Shown: one piece after another, positions 7,777 through 17,557 of the stretch
How positions within the stretch are numbered: the first letter of the stretch is position 1
How the letters are laid out: every line of letters begins with the position of its first letter
From: Cylindrospermum sp. NIES-4074
GTDB taxonomy: Bacteria; Cyanobacteriota; Cyanobacteriia; Cyanobacteriales; Nostocaceae
Length of the DNA: 64,000 nucleotides
NCBI GenBank assembly: GCA_003994795.1
Contig: AP018269.1
Span: 5,519,254 to 5,583,253 of the forward strand
Direction of reading: 5' to 3'
The notes under the pieces: generated by a model
Seen by the model: only the letters and a program-made list of their open reading frames with translations
The model's database searches: none
Told to the model about the DNA's origin: nothing
Position numbers and translations under genes: made by a program

Positions 7777-9864
7777 TCAAATGTCACTCATGTTATAGCC
7801 AGAATATTGCTGGCTAACCTTGACACCATTAATCGCTATACCTAAAACATTTTGGTCAGCTTTATCCAACAGTTCTTTAGAAAGAGAAACACTATTAGAA
7901 TCAGCAACTCCTGGACGCACTACAAACAAAATGCCATTGGCAATTTTGCCTAAAATAGTTGCATCAGCCGCTACCGTCAACGGCGGACTATCGATAATAG
8001 CAAAGTCATACTTTTGAGCCACTTGTGCTATGAATACAGCCATTTGGCTGGAATCGAGAAGCGCAGCTGGGTTATGATTCTGTTCACCAGCAGTAAGAAC
8101 TTGTAAATTAGACATGACCTCAGTAACAGCTCGGTCTAAATCAGACTGGCTTTTGAGAACGTTGCTTAAACCCACCTCATTCGGAATTTCCCAGATTTTG
8201 TGTTGACTGGGATTACGCAAATCTGCATCTACCAACAATACCTTGCGTCCGAGTTGAGATATAGAAACAGCTAAGTTGGCAGCAACTGTAGATTTACCCT
8301 CTTTAGGTACAGCACTCGATACCACAATTACTTTGATTGATTGATCTGAATTAAAAAATCTCAGGTTAGTTTGCAGCATCCGAAAAGCTTCACTGACAGG
8401 AGAATCAGGTTGGTTTTTCACAATTACTTCTGGGATAAAATTGCCATTGGGAAATGGCGGAATACTGCCCAGTAAAGTATATCCCAACAAGTCTTTAGCA
8501 GATTGAGTGGTTTTGACAGTTCTGTCAATTTTTTCCAAAATAAAGGCAGTGGCTCCACCCAACAACAGCCCACCAATCAATCCTTGCAGCAAATTAATAT
8601 ATTGACGGCTCTTAATTGGTGCTCCGGGAACTAATGCAGGTGCAATAACCACAGCGTTACTCACTTGCAGATTTTCCGCCACCTGAAGTTCCTGATAGCG
8701 GGCCAGCAAGTTTTGATAGCTAGACTCAGTTGCAGCTATTTCACGCTCTAGCTGACGTTGCTGCAACTCTAACTGTGGCAAGTTATTAGCCCTTTGTCTA
8801 TAAGATTGAATGATTTCATTTAAAGCTTTGAGCCGCACCTGCAAACTGAGACGTTCGGCCTCGGCGTTGGCATAGTTACTCAGGAGTCCTTGTTGCAGAC
8901 CTGAAGGTCTAAGCTGTACGATATCCTCGGCATTTTTGGCTTGATTTAAACGCCCTATCTGACCAATAAAACTTTGTTCTATCCGCTGCTGGAGTTCTTT
9001 TCTGAGAACAACTTCTTGTTCCTTGAGGTTAATCACTGTCGGGTGACTATCCGTCAACCGCAGTCTGGCAATTTCAATTTTTTGTTGGGTATCTTGCAAT
9101 TGTTGCAGAACTGAGGATGCAGCCGGAGACTCACCAACAAAACCCGCAATTACAGCCTTCTGCAAACTCACACCAAACAACTGCTGCATCGATTGCAGCC
9201 TTGCGGTTTGAGATGCTAGTTCAGACCTAGCTGTACCTACTTGTCTGTCTAAATCAGTCAGAATCCCAACACTTGATGTTGATTCGGCTTTGAGGTCTAA
9301 AACTCTGTTGCGCTGTTTAAAATATTGCAGTTTTCGTTCAGATATTTGTAAAGCAGCTTTCCTGAGTGGTAACTGTTGGGCGATAAAGTCTCTGGCAGAC
9401 TTAGTTTGAGCGCGGTTGGCATTGATATCATTTTCTATATAGATTTTCATTATGCTATTGACAATCGAAGCGGCTTTTGTGGGATCTGTATCTGTATACG
9501 CCAGTTCCAAGATGTCAGTGCCTTGAATATTTTTTACTTCTAGATTGTTTAAAAAAACTAGCGGATTTTCAGATAGGCGGAGAGCCTTGATAGTTCTTTC
9601 AGCTATGGGTAGAGAATGCATAATTGCTACCTCATTTCCCAGGGGCGTGCCACTAAGCGATCGCTCTAACTGTCCTAATTGATTACCGACTCCCGTGAGA
9701 GAAGAGGTAGCATTTTTTTTCAACACCAGCTGGCCTGTTGCCTGATAAATTGGCGTTTCTTGTAAAGTTCTCACTATACTCAACGTCAACAAAGCCAGAA
9801 AAACTATAGAAGTAGGTAACCACCGGCGTTTAAGAATTAACCAATATTGCAAATATTCTTCCAT
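7777..9864 (-). CDS. Wzc-like polysaccharide co-polymerase with P-loop ATPase domain
   Basis: A 695-residue inner-membrane protein that would control chain length and drive export of the polysaccharide. The first transmembrane segment is near residues 15-35, a long coiled-coil periplasmic region (about 150-400, rich in Q, L, R, E) follows, and the second membrane segment is near 421-445. The C-terminal ATPase domain has Walker A VPKEGKSTVAANLA (about 513-526), Walker A' KVLLVDADLRNPS (about 538-550) and Walker B FAIIDSPP (about 620). This is the architecture of BY-kinases (Wzc, GumC plus CapB). The C-terminal tail has only two tyrosines instead of the usual cluster, so kinase autophosphorylation may be reduced or absent. 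Confidence 0.92.
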   Translation of the reverse strand: MEEYLQYWLILKRRWLPTSIVFLALLTLSIVRTLQETPIYQATGQLVLKKNATSSLTGVGNQLGQLERSLSGTPLGNEVAIMHSLPIAERTIKALRLSENPLVFLNNLEVKNIQGTDILELAYTDTDPTKAASIVNSIMKIYIENDINANRAQTKSARDFIAQQLPLRKAALQISERKLQYFKQRNRVLDLKAESTSSVGILTDLDRQVGTARSELASQTARLQSMQQLFGVSLQKAVIAGFVGESPAASSVLQQLQDTQQKIEIARLRLTDSHPTVINLKEQEVVLRKELQQRIEQSFIGQIGRLNQAKNAEDIVQLRPSGLQQGLLSNYANAEAERLSLQVRLKALNEIIQSYRQRANNLPQLELQQRQLEREIAATESSYQNLLARYQELQVAENLQVSNAVVIAPALVPGAPIKSRQYINLLQGLIGGLLLGGATAFILEKIDRTVKTTQSAKDLLGYTLLGSIPPFPNGNFIPEVIVKNQPDSPVSEAFRMLQTNLRFFNSDQSIKVIVVSSAVPKEGKSTVAANLAVSISQLGRKVLLVDADLRNPSQHKIWEIPNEVGLSNVLKSQSDLDRAVTEVMSNLQVLTAGEQNHNPAALLDSSQMAVFIAQVAQKYDFAIIDSPPLTVAADATILGKIANGILFVVRPGVADSNSVSLSKELLDKADQNVLGIAINGVKVSQQYSGYNMSDI

Positions 9865-10498
9865 GTTCTTTGTTAACTACTTTGTATCTTTCTATATTTT
9901 CTACAAAGGTAAGGGATAAGAGGGGGTTAGGCTTGCGTGTTCTATCCAATGTATGACTATTATCTAGCTAGTATTAGAAAATTTCTGACTTCTGTCAGGG
10001 AAACTAGAACTATTTTACACCAGTCATTAAGTAAGATAATAAGCGTTTAATTACTGTATAATTATTTATACATTAACAGCAAAAATTGACGCTACTGGTG
10101 GCAAGATTCCCTGAGTTTAGGGTTGCTCATAGTTCATCAACTGTGCTTCTCAACAATATGACCATTCTGCTGTCATCACTCATATCAGCTTTTGCCACTT
10201 TTTACAACACAACCACTAATCTTCATAGAAAATTCATCTAAATGGGGGTGGTCAAAATTTTCTTTCTGTAGATAGAAAAAATACTTATTACCTGACTTAG
10301 TTCCAGTAACTGCTTCGGATTTAAAAGTCATGGAATTATGTATTTTTTCCATTTTTTCTAGGAAGGCTTTTTCTAATTATTTAAGATATTCAGTATAATT
10401 TTTAACTAAAATGCCATTTTAAGTATAAATTACGTAAAAAATTAGTAGTTAACTTGCGTAATAATACTCTTTACCCACAGGTTAAAAGCATAAAAATA

Positions 10499-10629
10499 TT
10501 GAATAAATTGGCGATCGCCAGTGCTGTTTCTACCTCTGTCTCGGTTGAAATCCCTAGTAGAGCGACAGTTCCGGTATCAGGATATCCATTCGCTTTAGGC
10601 TGCATGAGAAGAGTCAAGAATAGATAGCA
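10499..10629 (+). pseudogene. Possible remnant of a secreted protein (signal peptide only)
   Basis: In one frame the sequence reads LNKLAIASAVSTSVSVEIPS, a positively charged start, hydrophobic core and small residues, like the export signal of cyanobacterial secreted or PEP-CTERM proteins. After about 43 codons it stops with no mature domain. No ATG precedes it in frame. A truncated substrate gene next to an exosortase would make sense, but the evidence is only this short reading. Confidence 0.25.
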
Positions 10630-11088
10630 ACAAATACCCGCATCCCTAGTCTATCAGCGAGACAGCTAGCCATAATCAATTTTCAACTAACCCTCTAACC
10701 TTTGCCATCATCGTTATCTGGCAATCAATAGAGAGGAAGCCGCAGTGATAAATATGGGTGAGGATTGTACTAACCCGAAGTTTTACTCAAGGTTGTTTAA
10801 AATGGTTTTCACCAAAAAAGCCACAGGTCAGGAGTATAAAAACTACGTAAAAAAAACTACCTAAAAGAAATAAACAAGACTATAACAACTTTAAATGATT
10901 GGAGTTGCGGGAATCAAAAATAACCTGTATCCTAAATGATTGGGTGCTTAAAAAAATATCCTTATAGATAAAAGTAACAACCTGCACCCACCCACACATA
11001 AGCTTTGGAATACTTCCAAAGATGTGTAACTCTAAGTATAGCGTGGATACATTAACTTTTTTGGGCTAGGTTTCTTCTTAGGAGCATT

Positions 11089-11508
11089 TTGATACATATG
11101 AAGCTGGCACAGTTTATTTTTGTAATATCTAGTGTTGCTACCTTAGCAGCAAGCATCTTTACTAGTAGATATCCAGCCCACACTCCAAAGTGGACATTGA
11201 ATAATATCCGCAGATGTTGCGGGTTTTACCTCTTGTGATCATCTCAGGTTCACTATTAGTGGTGATTCCCAAAGTCATAGAAAACCTTCCTGATTAGAGG
11301 GCAGCAATACTTGCAAAACCCCCCGGCTGTTGGCTCAATTATTCAAAGTGTTCCCTAACACCAAACTCAGCCGACTCCCATTGAGACAAGCGATTGTTTG
11401 ACAAATCAGAACTCTATTCGGTTCCATCAACTAGTTAATCTGGTTCAACATCGTATGCAAGGCATAAAGTTTGAACCCATACCTCAATTGAATTAAATGG
11501 ATTAAACA
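11089..11508 (+). pseudogene. Possible decayed small membrane-protein gene(s)
   Basis: AGGAG precedes a TTG at 11089 and an in-frame ATG at 11098, giving a hydrophobic start (MKLAQFIFVISSVATLAA) that stops after about 46 codons. An overlapping frame from 11213 begins MLRVLPLVIISGSLLVVIP and also stops quickly. Readable protein-like sequence then continues in two other frames to about 11500. Frame changes plus stops fit a degenerate gene just upstream of hpsJ; a short real peptide at 11089 cannot be excluded. Confidence 0.3.
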
Positions 11509-11661
11509 GCATAAAGTAGCAGTATCCAACAGTTCTGACGCCTTACATTAAACTCGCAATTATTGCAATGAGTCATAACCTATTAACAGAAACTATTAAT
11601 CAGTAGTTCAAGAAGGCCAGACATACAATTTCCATAAAAATCTTGTTTTAATCCAAGGATC

Positions 11662-12408
11662 ATGAAAGCAAATAAGCCAGACAAAATACCTAATAAGCCT
11701 AGAGAAATCACAGCAGCAATAGAAAAGCGATCTTTTGCCTTGTTGCGTTTTATTGGCTATGTACTCTTAATTTTTTCTCTAATTGATTACCTGGCAATTT
11801 TAGTTCCCCTCCAATTAACAAATCCTGGCTGGGAATTTCAAACTATCGGCCGAATGGTAGATCAAGTATGGGCACCTTTGCTTGGACTAACATTTATATT
11901 TTTATATAACCAAACAAGTGTAGTGAGTTCCCGACTACTCACTATCTTGCGATTATTATCTTGGTTTTCTCTGACGTTGGGAATAGTATACCTGCTGCTC
12001 TTGCCCTTGGGAATTAATAATAGCCTCACGCTCTATCGTAATCTCAACGCTCAATTTACAAATCAAATTGGACAACAACAACAGCAGCTACAACAATTTA
12101 ATGAAAGACTTAATACAGTCAAATCACCCCAAGAATTAAGTAACCTAGCGCGAATTTTGAATGTGCAAACTGAAGCAGGATCTAGCCAATCTCTCCCAGA
12201 ATTAAAGAAGAAACTATCCCAACAAGTCCAAACCGTTGCTCAAAATGCGACCACTGCTGCTAATGCAGCCAAGCGACAACAAACTAAGAACCTGATTAAA
12301 GAATCTTTGAGAGTTAACTTAGGAGTTATAGTATCAGGCTTTTGCTTTATTACTTTTTGGAATCTGACTCGTTGGACACGCATCATCGATAAAAATGTTT
12401 ATCAGTAA
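11662..12408 (+). CDS. hpsJ: HpsJ-like membrane protein
   Basis: A 248-residue protein with membrane segments at about 27-49, 72-85, 92-117 and 218-237, and between the last two a Q-rich coiled coil (about 125-205). This matches the HpsJ family, which occurs next to cyanobacterial exosortases and takes part in hormogonium or exopolysaccharide production; its molecular role is not known. It overlaps the exosortase gene by 14 bases, so the two are translated together. The family call rests on architecture and neighbourhood. Confidence 0.75.
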   Translation: MKANKPDKIPNKPREITAAIEKRSFALLRFIGYVLLIFSLIDYLAILVPLQLTNPGWEFQTIGRMVDQVWAPLLGLTFIFLYNQTSVVSSRLLTILRLLSWFSLTLGIVYLLLLPLGINNSLTLYRNLNAQFTNQIGQQQQQLQQFNERLNTVKSPQELSNLARILNVQTEAGSSQSLPELKKKLSQQVQTVAQNATTAANAAKRQQTKNLIKESLRVNLGVIVSGFCFITFWNLTRWTRIIDKNVYQ

Positions 12409-13984
12409 CCAGAAACTGAACCAAGCCAAACAAGCATTTCTGCTCCAATTCAGATCCTTAATCAAAACCCATTGGTTTTACTCCCTTGGACTTTTTAGCA
12501 CCCTTGCTGTTTTGCATTTAGGCATAGTTAGGAGCCACCCTATTGAAGGTGAAGAAATTTCCTTTTATGCTCTCTATTGGGCAGGAATTCTGTATTTAGT
12601 TTGGCAAAATCGGCAACTAGAAAACACCACAACTTTGTTTTCTAGTGGGTTAGGTTTAGGATTACTATTCATGGTAATCTCCAGACCTCTATATCTGTGG
12701 CATTTAGACACAATGCTATTCCGGTTAGGCCCAATTATTGCTGCTTTGGGGTTAGGGTTACTATCTTTTGGATTTTCAGGATTCAAGCATTATTGGCGCT
12801 TATTTGTATTGTTGTGCTTGATGCTTTCTCCCTATAGCTTCATCAATGAGTTTTTTGATTTACGACTCCACTTTAACGAGTTAACTGCAACTATATCCGC
12901 TTTCTTACTCCATTATTTGGGGATTAAAGCTGTTTACCAAGGTGCTTTTGTAACACTGCCTACAGGTCAAGTTGAAGTCCTCTATTTCTGTACTGGGGGA
13001 CCTTTGATTGTGTGGTTGCTAAAACTCACCCTCCTGATCATGGTAGTCGTCGTTCCCTTAAATTGGCGGCAGAGATTGGGATTAGTTTTAAGTGCTACAG
13101 GTACGGGATTTTTAACTGGTTGTATTCGCGTAGCTTTGTTAGCTGTGGTAGTTGATAAAAAAAGTCTGTTTGAATATTGGCACAGTTACACGGGAGGATC
13201 TATTTTTATGGCAATTGCAACCATTACTTTTGCAGCCTTATGTAATTGGATACTCCCATTTGAACAGTTAAATTCGACAGAAAAAACTGATTCTGTTGTT
13301 GCAGACACGATAAACCTAAAGAGGGTGTTCTTACTTGCTACTACTTGGATAGGAATTGTATTAACTGCTCTCTATTTAATAGCCAGCAAAAGGGTGCTAA
13401 ACACCGCGATTTTCCCAGATGCACTTAATCTTAATAGCTGGCAGCAAGTAGCAGTAAAATCTGTCATTGAGCAGAAATCAGATACTCAAACCACTCCTAA
13501 TTCTAAGGTGATGCAATTTGGTAAGGATTATAAATATCTCAAAGACGACCAGCAGATGGAATTACAGATGCGTTACGTCGTGAACACAAGAGGTGAGCCA
13601 AATCCCTTTTTGCAGCAGTTAAGCGACAACTTAGTTAAAGATAGCCAGAAAAATGTTAGATACATCCAAGGAGTTGGCTACTATGCGCTCTACAGCGACG
13701 CTAATCAAGCTTACTTGACAGCCTGTATTAATCGGCGTGGGGGTGGTACTGTTACTTCGGCTCAATTTATGCAAAATCGCTATGCTCATGACTTAACTTG
13801 GAGTCGTATATTACCTTGGGTTTTGGGTAAAGACGTGCTTAGAGATAACCGTTGTATGTGGGTGCAGTTGTCTGCTCCATTGAATGGAGTAGCAGATACT
13901 AATATTTACCCAGTTTTAGAGTCTATTTGGACTAATAATTATGCTGCATGGCAATCTCTGTTTCCAACAAATCAAGGTGTTTAA
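12395..13984 (+). CDS. Cyanoexosortase fused to EpsI-like domain
   Basis: A 529-residue polytopic membrane protein. Residues 1 to about 290 form the exosortase transpeptidase, with the expected catalytic triad of Cys199 (YFCTGG), Arg245 (GCIRVALL) and His263 (YWHSYTGG) at the ends of membrane segments. A further membrane helix near 307-328 leads into a soluble extracytoplasmic domain (about 330-529) of the EpsI / exosortase-system-associated type. Exosortases process PEP-CTERM-type sorting signals on secreted proteins and are linked with exopolysaccharide loci. The motif around Cys is CTGG, where CSG is usual. No PEP-CTERM substrate is visible in the window. Confidence 0.85.
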   Translation: MFISNQKLNQAKQAFLLQFRSLIKTHWFYSLGLFSTLAVLHLGIVRSHPIEGEEISFYALYWAGILYLVWQNRQLENTTTLFSSGLGLGLLFMVISRPLYLWHLDTMLFRLGPIIAALGLGLLSFGFSGFKHYWRLFVLLCLMLSPYSFINEFFDLRLHFNELTATISAFLLHYLGIKAVYQGAFVTLPTGQVEVLYFCTGGPLIVWLLKLTLLIMVVVVPLNWRQRLGLVLSATGTGFLTGCIRVALLAVVVDKKSLFEYWHSYTGGSIFMAIATITFAALCNWILPFEQLNSTEKTDSVVADTINLKRVFLLATTWIGIVLTALYLIASKRVLNTAIFPDALNLNSWQQVAVKSVIEQKSDTQTTPNSKVMQFGKDYKYLKDDQQMELQMRYVVNTRGEPNPFLQQLSDNLVKDSQKNVRYIQGVGYYALYSDANQAYLTACINRRGGGTVTSAQFMQNRYAHDLTWSRILPWVLGKDVLRDNRCMWVQLSAPLNGVADTNIYPVLESIWTNNYAAWQSLFPTNQGV

Positions 13985-14207
13985 TCAGAATTTAAGCAAA
14001 TAAACATATCATGAAAACATTCTTTACATATGAAAGTGAGTTTTCTAAAAAAACATAACCAAAAAAGGCAAATGTTATGGATATAAAATGAGCTTCTAAA
14101 GGGTAGGATTTATTGACAAATGCTTAATTACGAAGAATTGAATCAGTCTTCTAGACTTACCATTGGTTTTTTGTTTATAAACCACAGCCAAAATACCTTT
14201 AATTTAG

Positions 14208-15419
14208 ATGCCAAAAATACCCAATTACCGCATCATTCATTTGTCTAAATATTATCCTCCTGACCGAGGGGGTATAGAAACCCACGTTCAGACATTAGCT
14301 CAAACTCAAGCTGCGTTGGGTGCAGAAGTCCACGTATTTTGTGTGAACGCATTTGATAAGCAAGGACGTTTATCTACTAGAACTAAGACTGTTAACGAGC
14401 TAGATGGTGAGGTGCGCGTTAAGCGGTTCGGTCGCCTTTTCTCATTTGCGCGATTTGATGTTTGTCCGGGAATTTCTAGAAACCTCTACCAATTGGCTAG
14501 AAAACCAAACACCCTACTGCATCTTCATACCCCTAACCCAACAATGCTCATAGCTTTAACGATGCTAAATAGGCGTTTGCCTTTGGTAATTACGCACCAC
14601 AGCGATGTTATTAAGCAAAGAATTTTAAAGTATGGATTACGTCCATTTGAACATCTGGTTTATAGGCAAAGTTCCCGAATTTTAACCACAAGTTTACAGT
14701 ATATTCAAGGCTCAAAATTTTTAGATTTTTATCGCCCAAAGTTGAGTGATCTTCCACTTGGTTTAAACCTTTCTAGTTACATTAGACCTACTCAAAAAGC
14801 TGTTGCTATCAGCCACAGCTTCAAGGAGAAATATGGAGAGTTAATCTGGCTGGCAGTTGGCAGACTTGTCTATTACAAAGCGCTGCATATAGCCATTGAA
14901 GCCCTAAGTCTAGTGCCGGGAACACTGATTATTATTGGCGTTGGTTCTTTGGAACAACAACTGAAAGCTCTGGCGAAAAAGCTGGGAGTAGACAACCGCA
15001 TCGTCTGGTTAGGTCATGTGAGTGAGGATGAGCTTGTCGGTGCTTATCATGCTGCGACATCTCTTTGGTTTCCTTCTAATGTACGCAGTGAGGGATTTGG
15101 GTTAGTTCAAGTCGAAGCGATGGCGAGTGGTTGTCCTGTAATTAATGCCAATATTCCGTGTAGTGGTGTCCCTTGGGTCAGCCGACATGAACAGGAAGGT
15201 CTGACTGTACCGATTAACGATGCAGGTGCTTTAGCTGGGGCTGCAAAACGCTTGTTGAGTGAACCTGGACTGCGTAACCGACTGGTAATGGCAAGCCGCA
15301 AACGAGCTGCGTATTTTAACCACATAACTATGGCTCAACGAAGTTTTGAGGTATATGAAGAAGTTTTGAGTCAGCAGTGGAATTATAGGGGCATTACAAA
15401 ACCAGTTAATTTGCTATGA
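14208..15419 (+). CDS. GT4 family glycosyltransferase
   Basis: A 403-residue GT4 enzyme. The N-terminal YYPPDRGGIETHVQTLAQ (residues 13-30) is the acceptor-side loop, ITHHSDV near 125 follows, and the donor domain has LAVGRLVYYKALHIAIEAL (about 215-233) and SEGFGLVQVEAMASGCPVI (about 294-312). The pattern resembles mannosyl- or rhamnosyl-type transferases, but the sugar is not deducible. It begins a tightly packed operon: its stop overlaps the next start by four bases (ATGA). Confidence 0.92.
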   Translation: MPKIPNYRIIHLSKYYPPDRGGIETHVQTLAQTQAALGAEVHVFCVNAFDKQGRLSTRTKTVNELDGEVRVKRFGRLFSFARFDVCPGISRNLYQLARKPNTLLHLHTPNPTMLIALTMLNRRLPLVITHHSDVIKQRILKYGLRPFEHLVYRQSSRILTTSLQYIQGSKFLDFYRPKLSDLPLGLNLSSYIRPTQKAVAISHSFKEKYGELIWLAVGRLVYYKALHIAIEALSLVPGTLIIIGVGSLEQQLKALAKKLGVDNRIVWLGHVSEDELVGAYHAATSLWFPSNVRSEGFGLVQVEAMASGCPVINANIPCSGVPWVSRHEQEGLTVPINDAGALAGAAKRLLSEPGLRNRLVMASRKRAAYFNHITMAQRSFEVYEEVLSQQWNYRGITKPVNLL

Positions 15420-16540
15420 AACTTTTGCATGTGTATGCGGGAAATCTGTTTGGTGGCATAGAAACACTGCTGGTGACACTGGCAAAAGAGCATAGTTTAT
15501 GTATGCAGATGCAGCATCACTTTGCCCTCTGCTTTGAGGGTAGATTAGCAACTGAACTAAGAAGTTTGGGCGCAGAGGTTCATCTGCTGGGTAATGTGCG
15601 GGTCAGTCGCCCTTGGACAGTTTGGAGAGCTAGGTTACAACTCCAAGAACTATTGAGGCAAGAGCGATTTGATGTTGTGATTTGTCATTCTTGCTGGCCG
15701 CAAGCGATTTTTGGGTCAGTTGTGAGAGCTAACCATCTGCCCCTAGTATTTTGGTGTCATGATGTGCTGAATGGGAGGCATTTTTTAGAGCGGTGGGCGA
15801 AACTGGTGTCGCCAGATTTGGTAATTGCTAACAGTCGCTACACTCAAGCGGCTGTACCAAAACTCTATCAGAGCTATAGTGAGACTCTTTATTTGCCAGT
15901 GGCCTGTGCGGATATTGGTGATGGGGCCTCAATTCGCCATGCGGTGAGAAATGAACTGAATACACCCGATGATGCGATCGCCATTATCCAAGTATCTCGT
16001 CTGGAGCGGTGGAAAGGTCAAACACTGTTACTCTCTGCCTTGGGACAGCTGCGTGACATACCAAATTGGGTATGCTGGCTAGCTGGCGGTGTACAACGCC
16101 CCCATGAAGCTGAGTATCTGCAAGAACTAGAGGCACAAGCGCAGTCTCTTGGTATTGCCGAACGTGTGCGTTTTTTGGGGCAACGGGCCGATGTGCCGCG
16201 CTTGTTGGCTGCTGCTGACATTCACTGTCAACCGAATACTGGGGCAGAACCATTTGGTATTGCTTTTGTAGAAGCTCTTTATGCAGGCTTGCCGATAGTT
16301 ACAACTGCTATAGGCGCAGCAGTGGAAATTGTTGATGATTCCTGCGGGCGGCTAGTTGCGCCAAACGATATTGATGCCTTGAGTCAAGTTTTAGGTTCCC
16401 TGATTGCCAATCCCGCTGAAAGAGCATCTCTGGCGGCTAAGGGAAAATTACGAGCTGACTATCTTTGTAATCCTCAAAAGCAAATAACCCAACTTTACAA
16501 TCTTCTATCTCAAGTGGTTGAACATGAGGCTGTGGCATGA
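15416..16540 (+). CDS. GT4 family glycosyltransferase
   Basis: A 374-residue GT4 enzyme with GNLFGGIETLLVTLAK (residues 9-24), IIQVSRLERWKGQTLLLSAL (about 191-210) and AEPFGIAFVEALYAGLPIV (about 278-296). It is coupled by four-base overlaps to the glycosyltransferase gene before it and the methyltransferase gene after it, so the three products probably act in one glycan assembly. It is cytosolic and has no membrane segments. Confidence 0.92.
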   Translation: MKLLHVYAGNLFGGIETLLVTLAKEHSLCMQMQHHFALCFEGRLATELRSLGAEVHLLGNVRVSRPWTVWRARLQLQELLRQERFDVVICHSCWPQAIFGSVVRANHLPLVFWCHDVLNGRHFLERWAKLVSPDLVIANSRYTQAAVPKLYQSYSETLYLPVACADIGDGASIRHAVRNELNTPDDAIAIIQVSRLERWKGQTLLLSALGQLRDIPNWVCWLAGGVQRPHEAEYLQELEAQAQSLGIAERVRFLGQRADVPRLLAAADIHCQPNTGAEPFGIAFVEALYAGLPIVTTAIGAAVEIVDDSCGRLVAPNDIDALSQVLGSLIANPAERASLAAKGKLRADYLCNPQKQITQLYNLLSQVVEHEAVA

Positions 16541-17220
16541 CTTCATTATCAGTAGGGGTGGAAAACCGGGCCAGACAAAGCCTGGGTGCTAGTAGTGATC
16601 CTGTCTACCAAATGGTAGCTAGAACAGTAGCACAACGACATTCTGGTGGCGGTGTACTGGTAGATGTTGGTTGTGGTAACGGTAAGCTATGGTCATTTGT
16701 AGGCGATCGCGGCGAGCGCTATATTGGTGTAGATGTTGTGCGCTATCCTGACCTACCAGCAGAGATAGAATTTATCCCTTTTGATTTGGATATTGGTCAA
16801 GCACCTTTGCCAGAAGGGTTCGCTGATGTAGTTTGTGCCGTTGAAACTATTGAGCACCTAGAAAACCCACGAGCTTTTATGCGAGAACTGGTAAGATTAG
16901 CCAAGCCAGGAGGATTGGTGGTTATCACCACACCCAATCAATTAAGTTTGTTGAGCAAGTTAACCTTAATTTTGAAAAATCAGTTCAATGCCTTTCAAGA
17001 AGCACCTGGTCTTTACCCAGCGCATATAACTGCATTGCTGGAAATCGACTTACACAGAATTTTTACAGAGTGTGGTTTGACCAACATTCAAATCGATTAC
17101 ACTAACTGTGGCCGTATGCCCTTTACACCGTGGCACTGGCCAAAAAATCTAGGTTTGCGGGGGCGAGCTTTTAGTGACAATATTCTTTGCTCAGGAGTAA
17201 AACCAAGCAGTTATGTTTAA
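16537..17220 (+). CDS. Class I SAM-dependent methyltransferase
   Basis: A 227-residue Methyltransf_11/23-type enzyme. SAM-binding motif I is LVDVGCGNGKLW (about 40-51), the acidic motif II is YIGVDVV, motif IV DVVCAVETIEHLENP is near 105-119, and PGGLVVITTPN follows. This set is common in O-methyltransferases that cap or decorate surface glycans. It overlaps the preceding glycosyltransferase gene by four bases. Its last codons overlap the FkbM remnant behind it. Confidence 0.88.
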   Translation: MTSLSVGVENRARQSLGASSDPVYQMVARTVAQRHSGGGVLVDVGCGNGKLWSFVGDRGERYIGVDVVRYPDLPAEIEFIPFDLDIGQAPLPEGFADVVCAVETIEHLENPRAFMRELVRLAKPGGLVVITTPNQLSLLSKLTLILKNQFNAFQEAPGLYPAHITALLEIDLHRIFTECGLTNIQIDYTNCGRMPFTPWHWPKNLGLRGRAFSDNILCSGVKPSSYV

Positions 17221-17500
17221 AGCAATCCTCAAACTGGCATTACAGGGAGCAATTAGCTTACTCAATCAGCAAGCAATAGATTTAATTTATCTGGAAATAA
17301 ATTTTGCACGACTGTATAAAGATCAATGCAATTTCCACGAAATCAATAAATATCTTGAAGAACATGATTACATCTTATATGGAATTTACAACCTCTATCG
17401 GGGTTTTGATGGCACTCTTTGTTTTGGAGATGCTATATTTATTAGCCTTGATATCAAACACAAATTGCCACCATTTTTAAGCGTATATCCAGGCTCGTAA
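17213..17500 (+). pseudogene. C-terminal remnant of an FkbM methyltransferase
   Basis: The 95 codons read like only the last third of an FkbM-family methyltransferase: LQGAISLLNQQAIDLIYLE corresponds to the region following the usual EGAE-VLKGA motif, and a conserved-looking tail with YLEEHDYILYGIYNLYRG and CFGDAIFIS follows. The SAM-binding N-terminal domain is missing. The frame differs from that of the preceding methyltransferase, whose end it overlaps by eight bases. It is therefore most likely a deletion relic that kept an open frame, although a short translated product is possible. Confidence 0.7.
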
Positions 17501-17557
17501 TTATAACTTAACCCTAAAACACAAGCTGAATATTTATTTTAAGAGAAAATAATTTAC

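Larger units (their letters stand above)
9865..11661. other. 1.8 kb without intact genes; apparent coding remnants
   Basis: This is a divergent region between the wzc-like gene and hpsJ. No frame of normal length survives. Around 10499-10629 a frame reads like a signal peptide (KLAIASAVSTS...) and then stops. From 11089 to 11520 short frames in three registers read as hydrophobic and glutamine/proline-containing segments. This suggests decayed genes beside the exosortase locus. The rest is AT-rich with promoter potential for both flanking operons. Confidence 0.5.
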
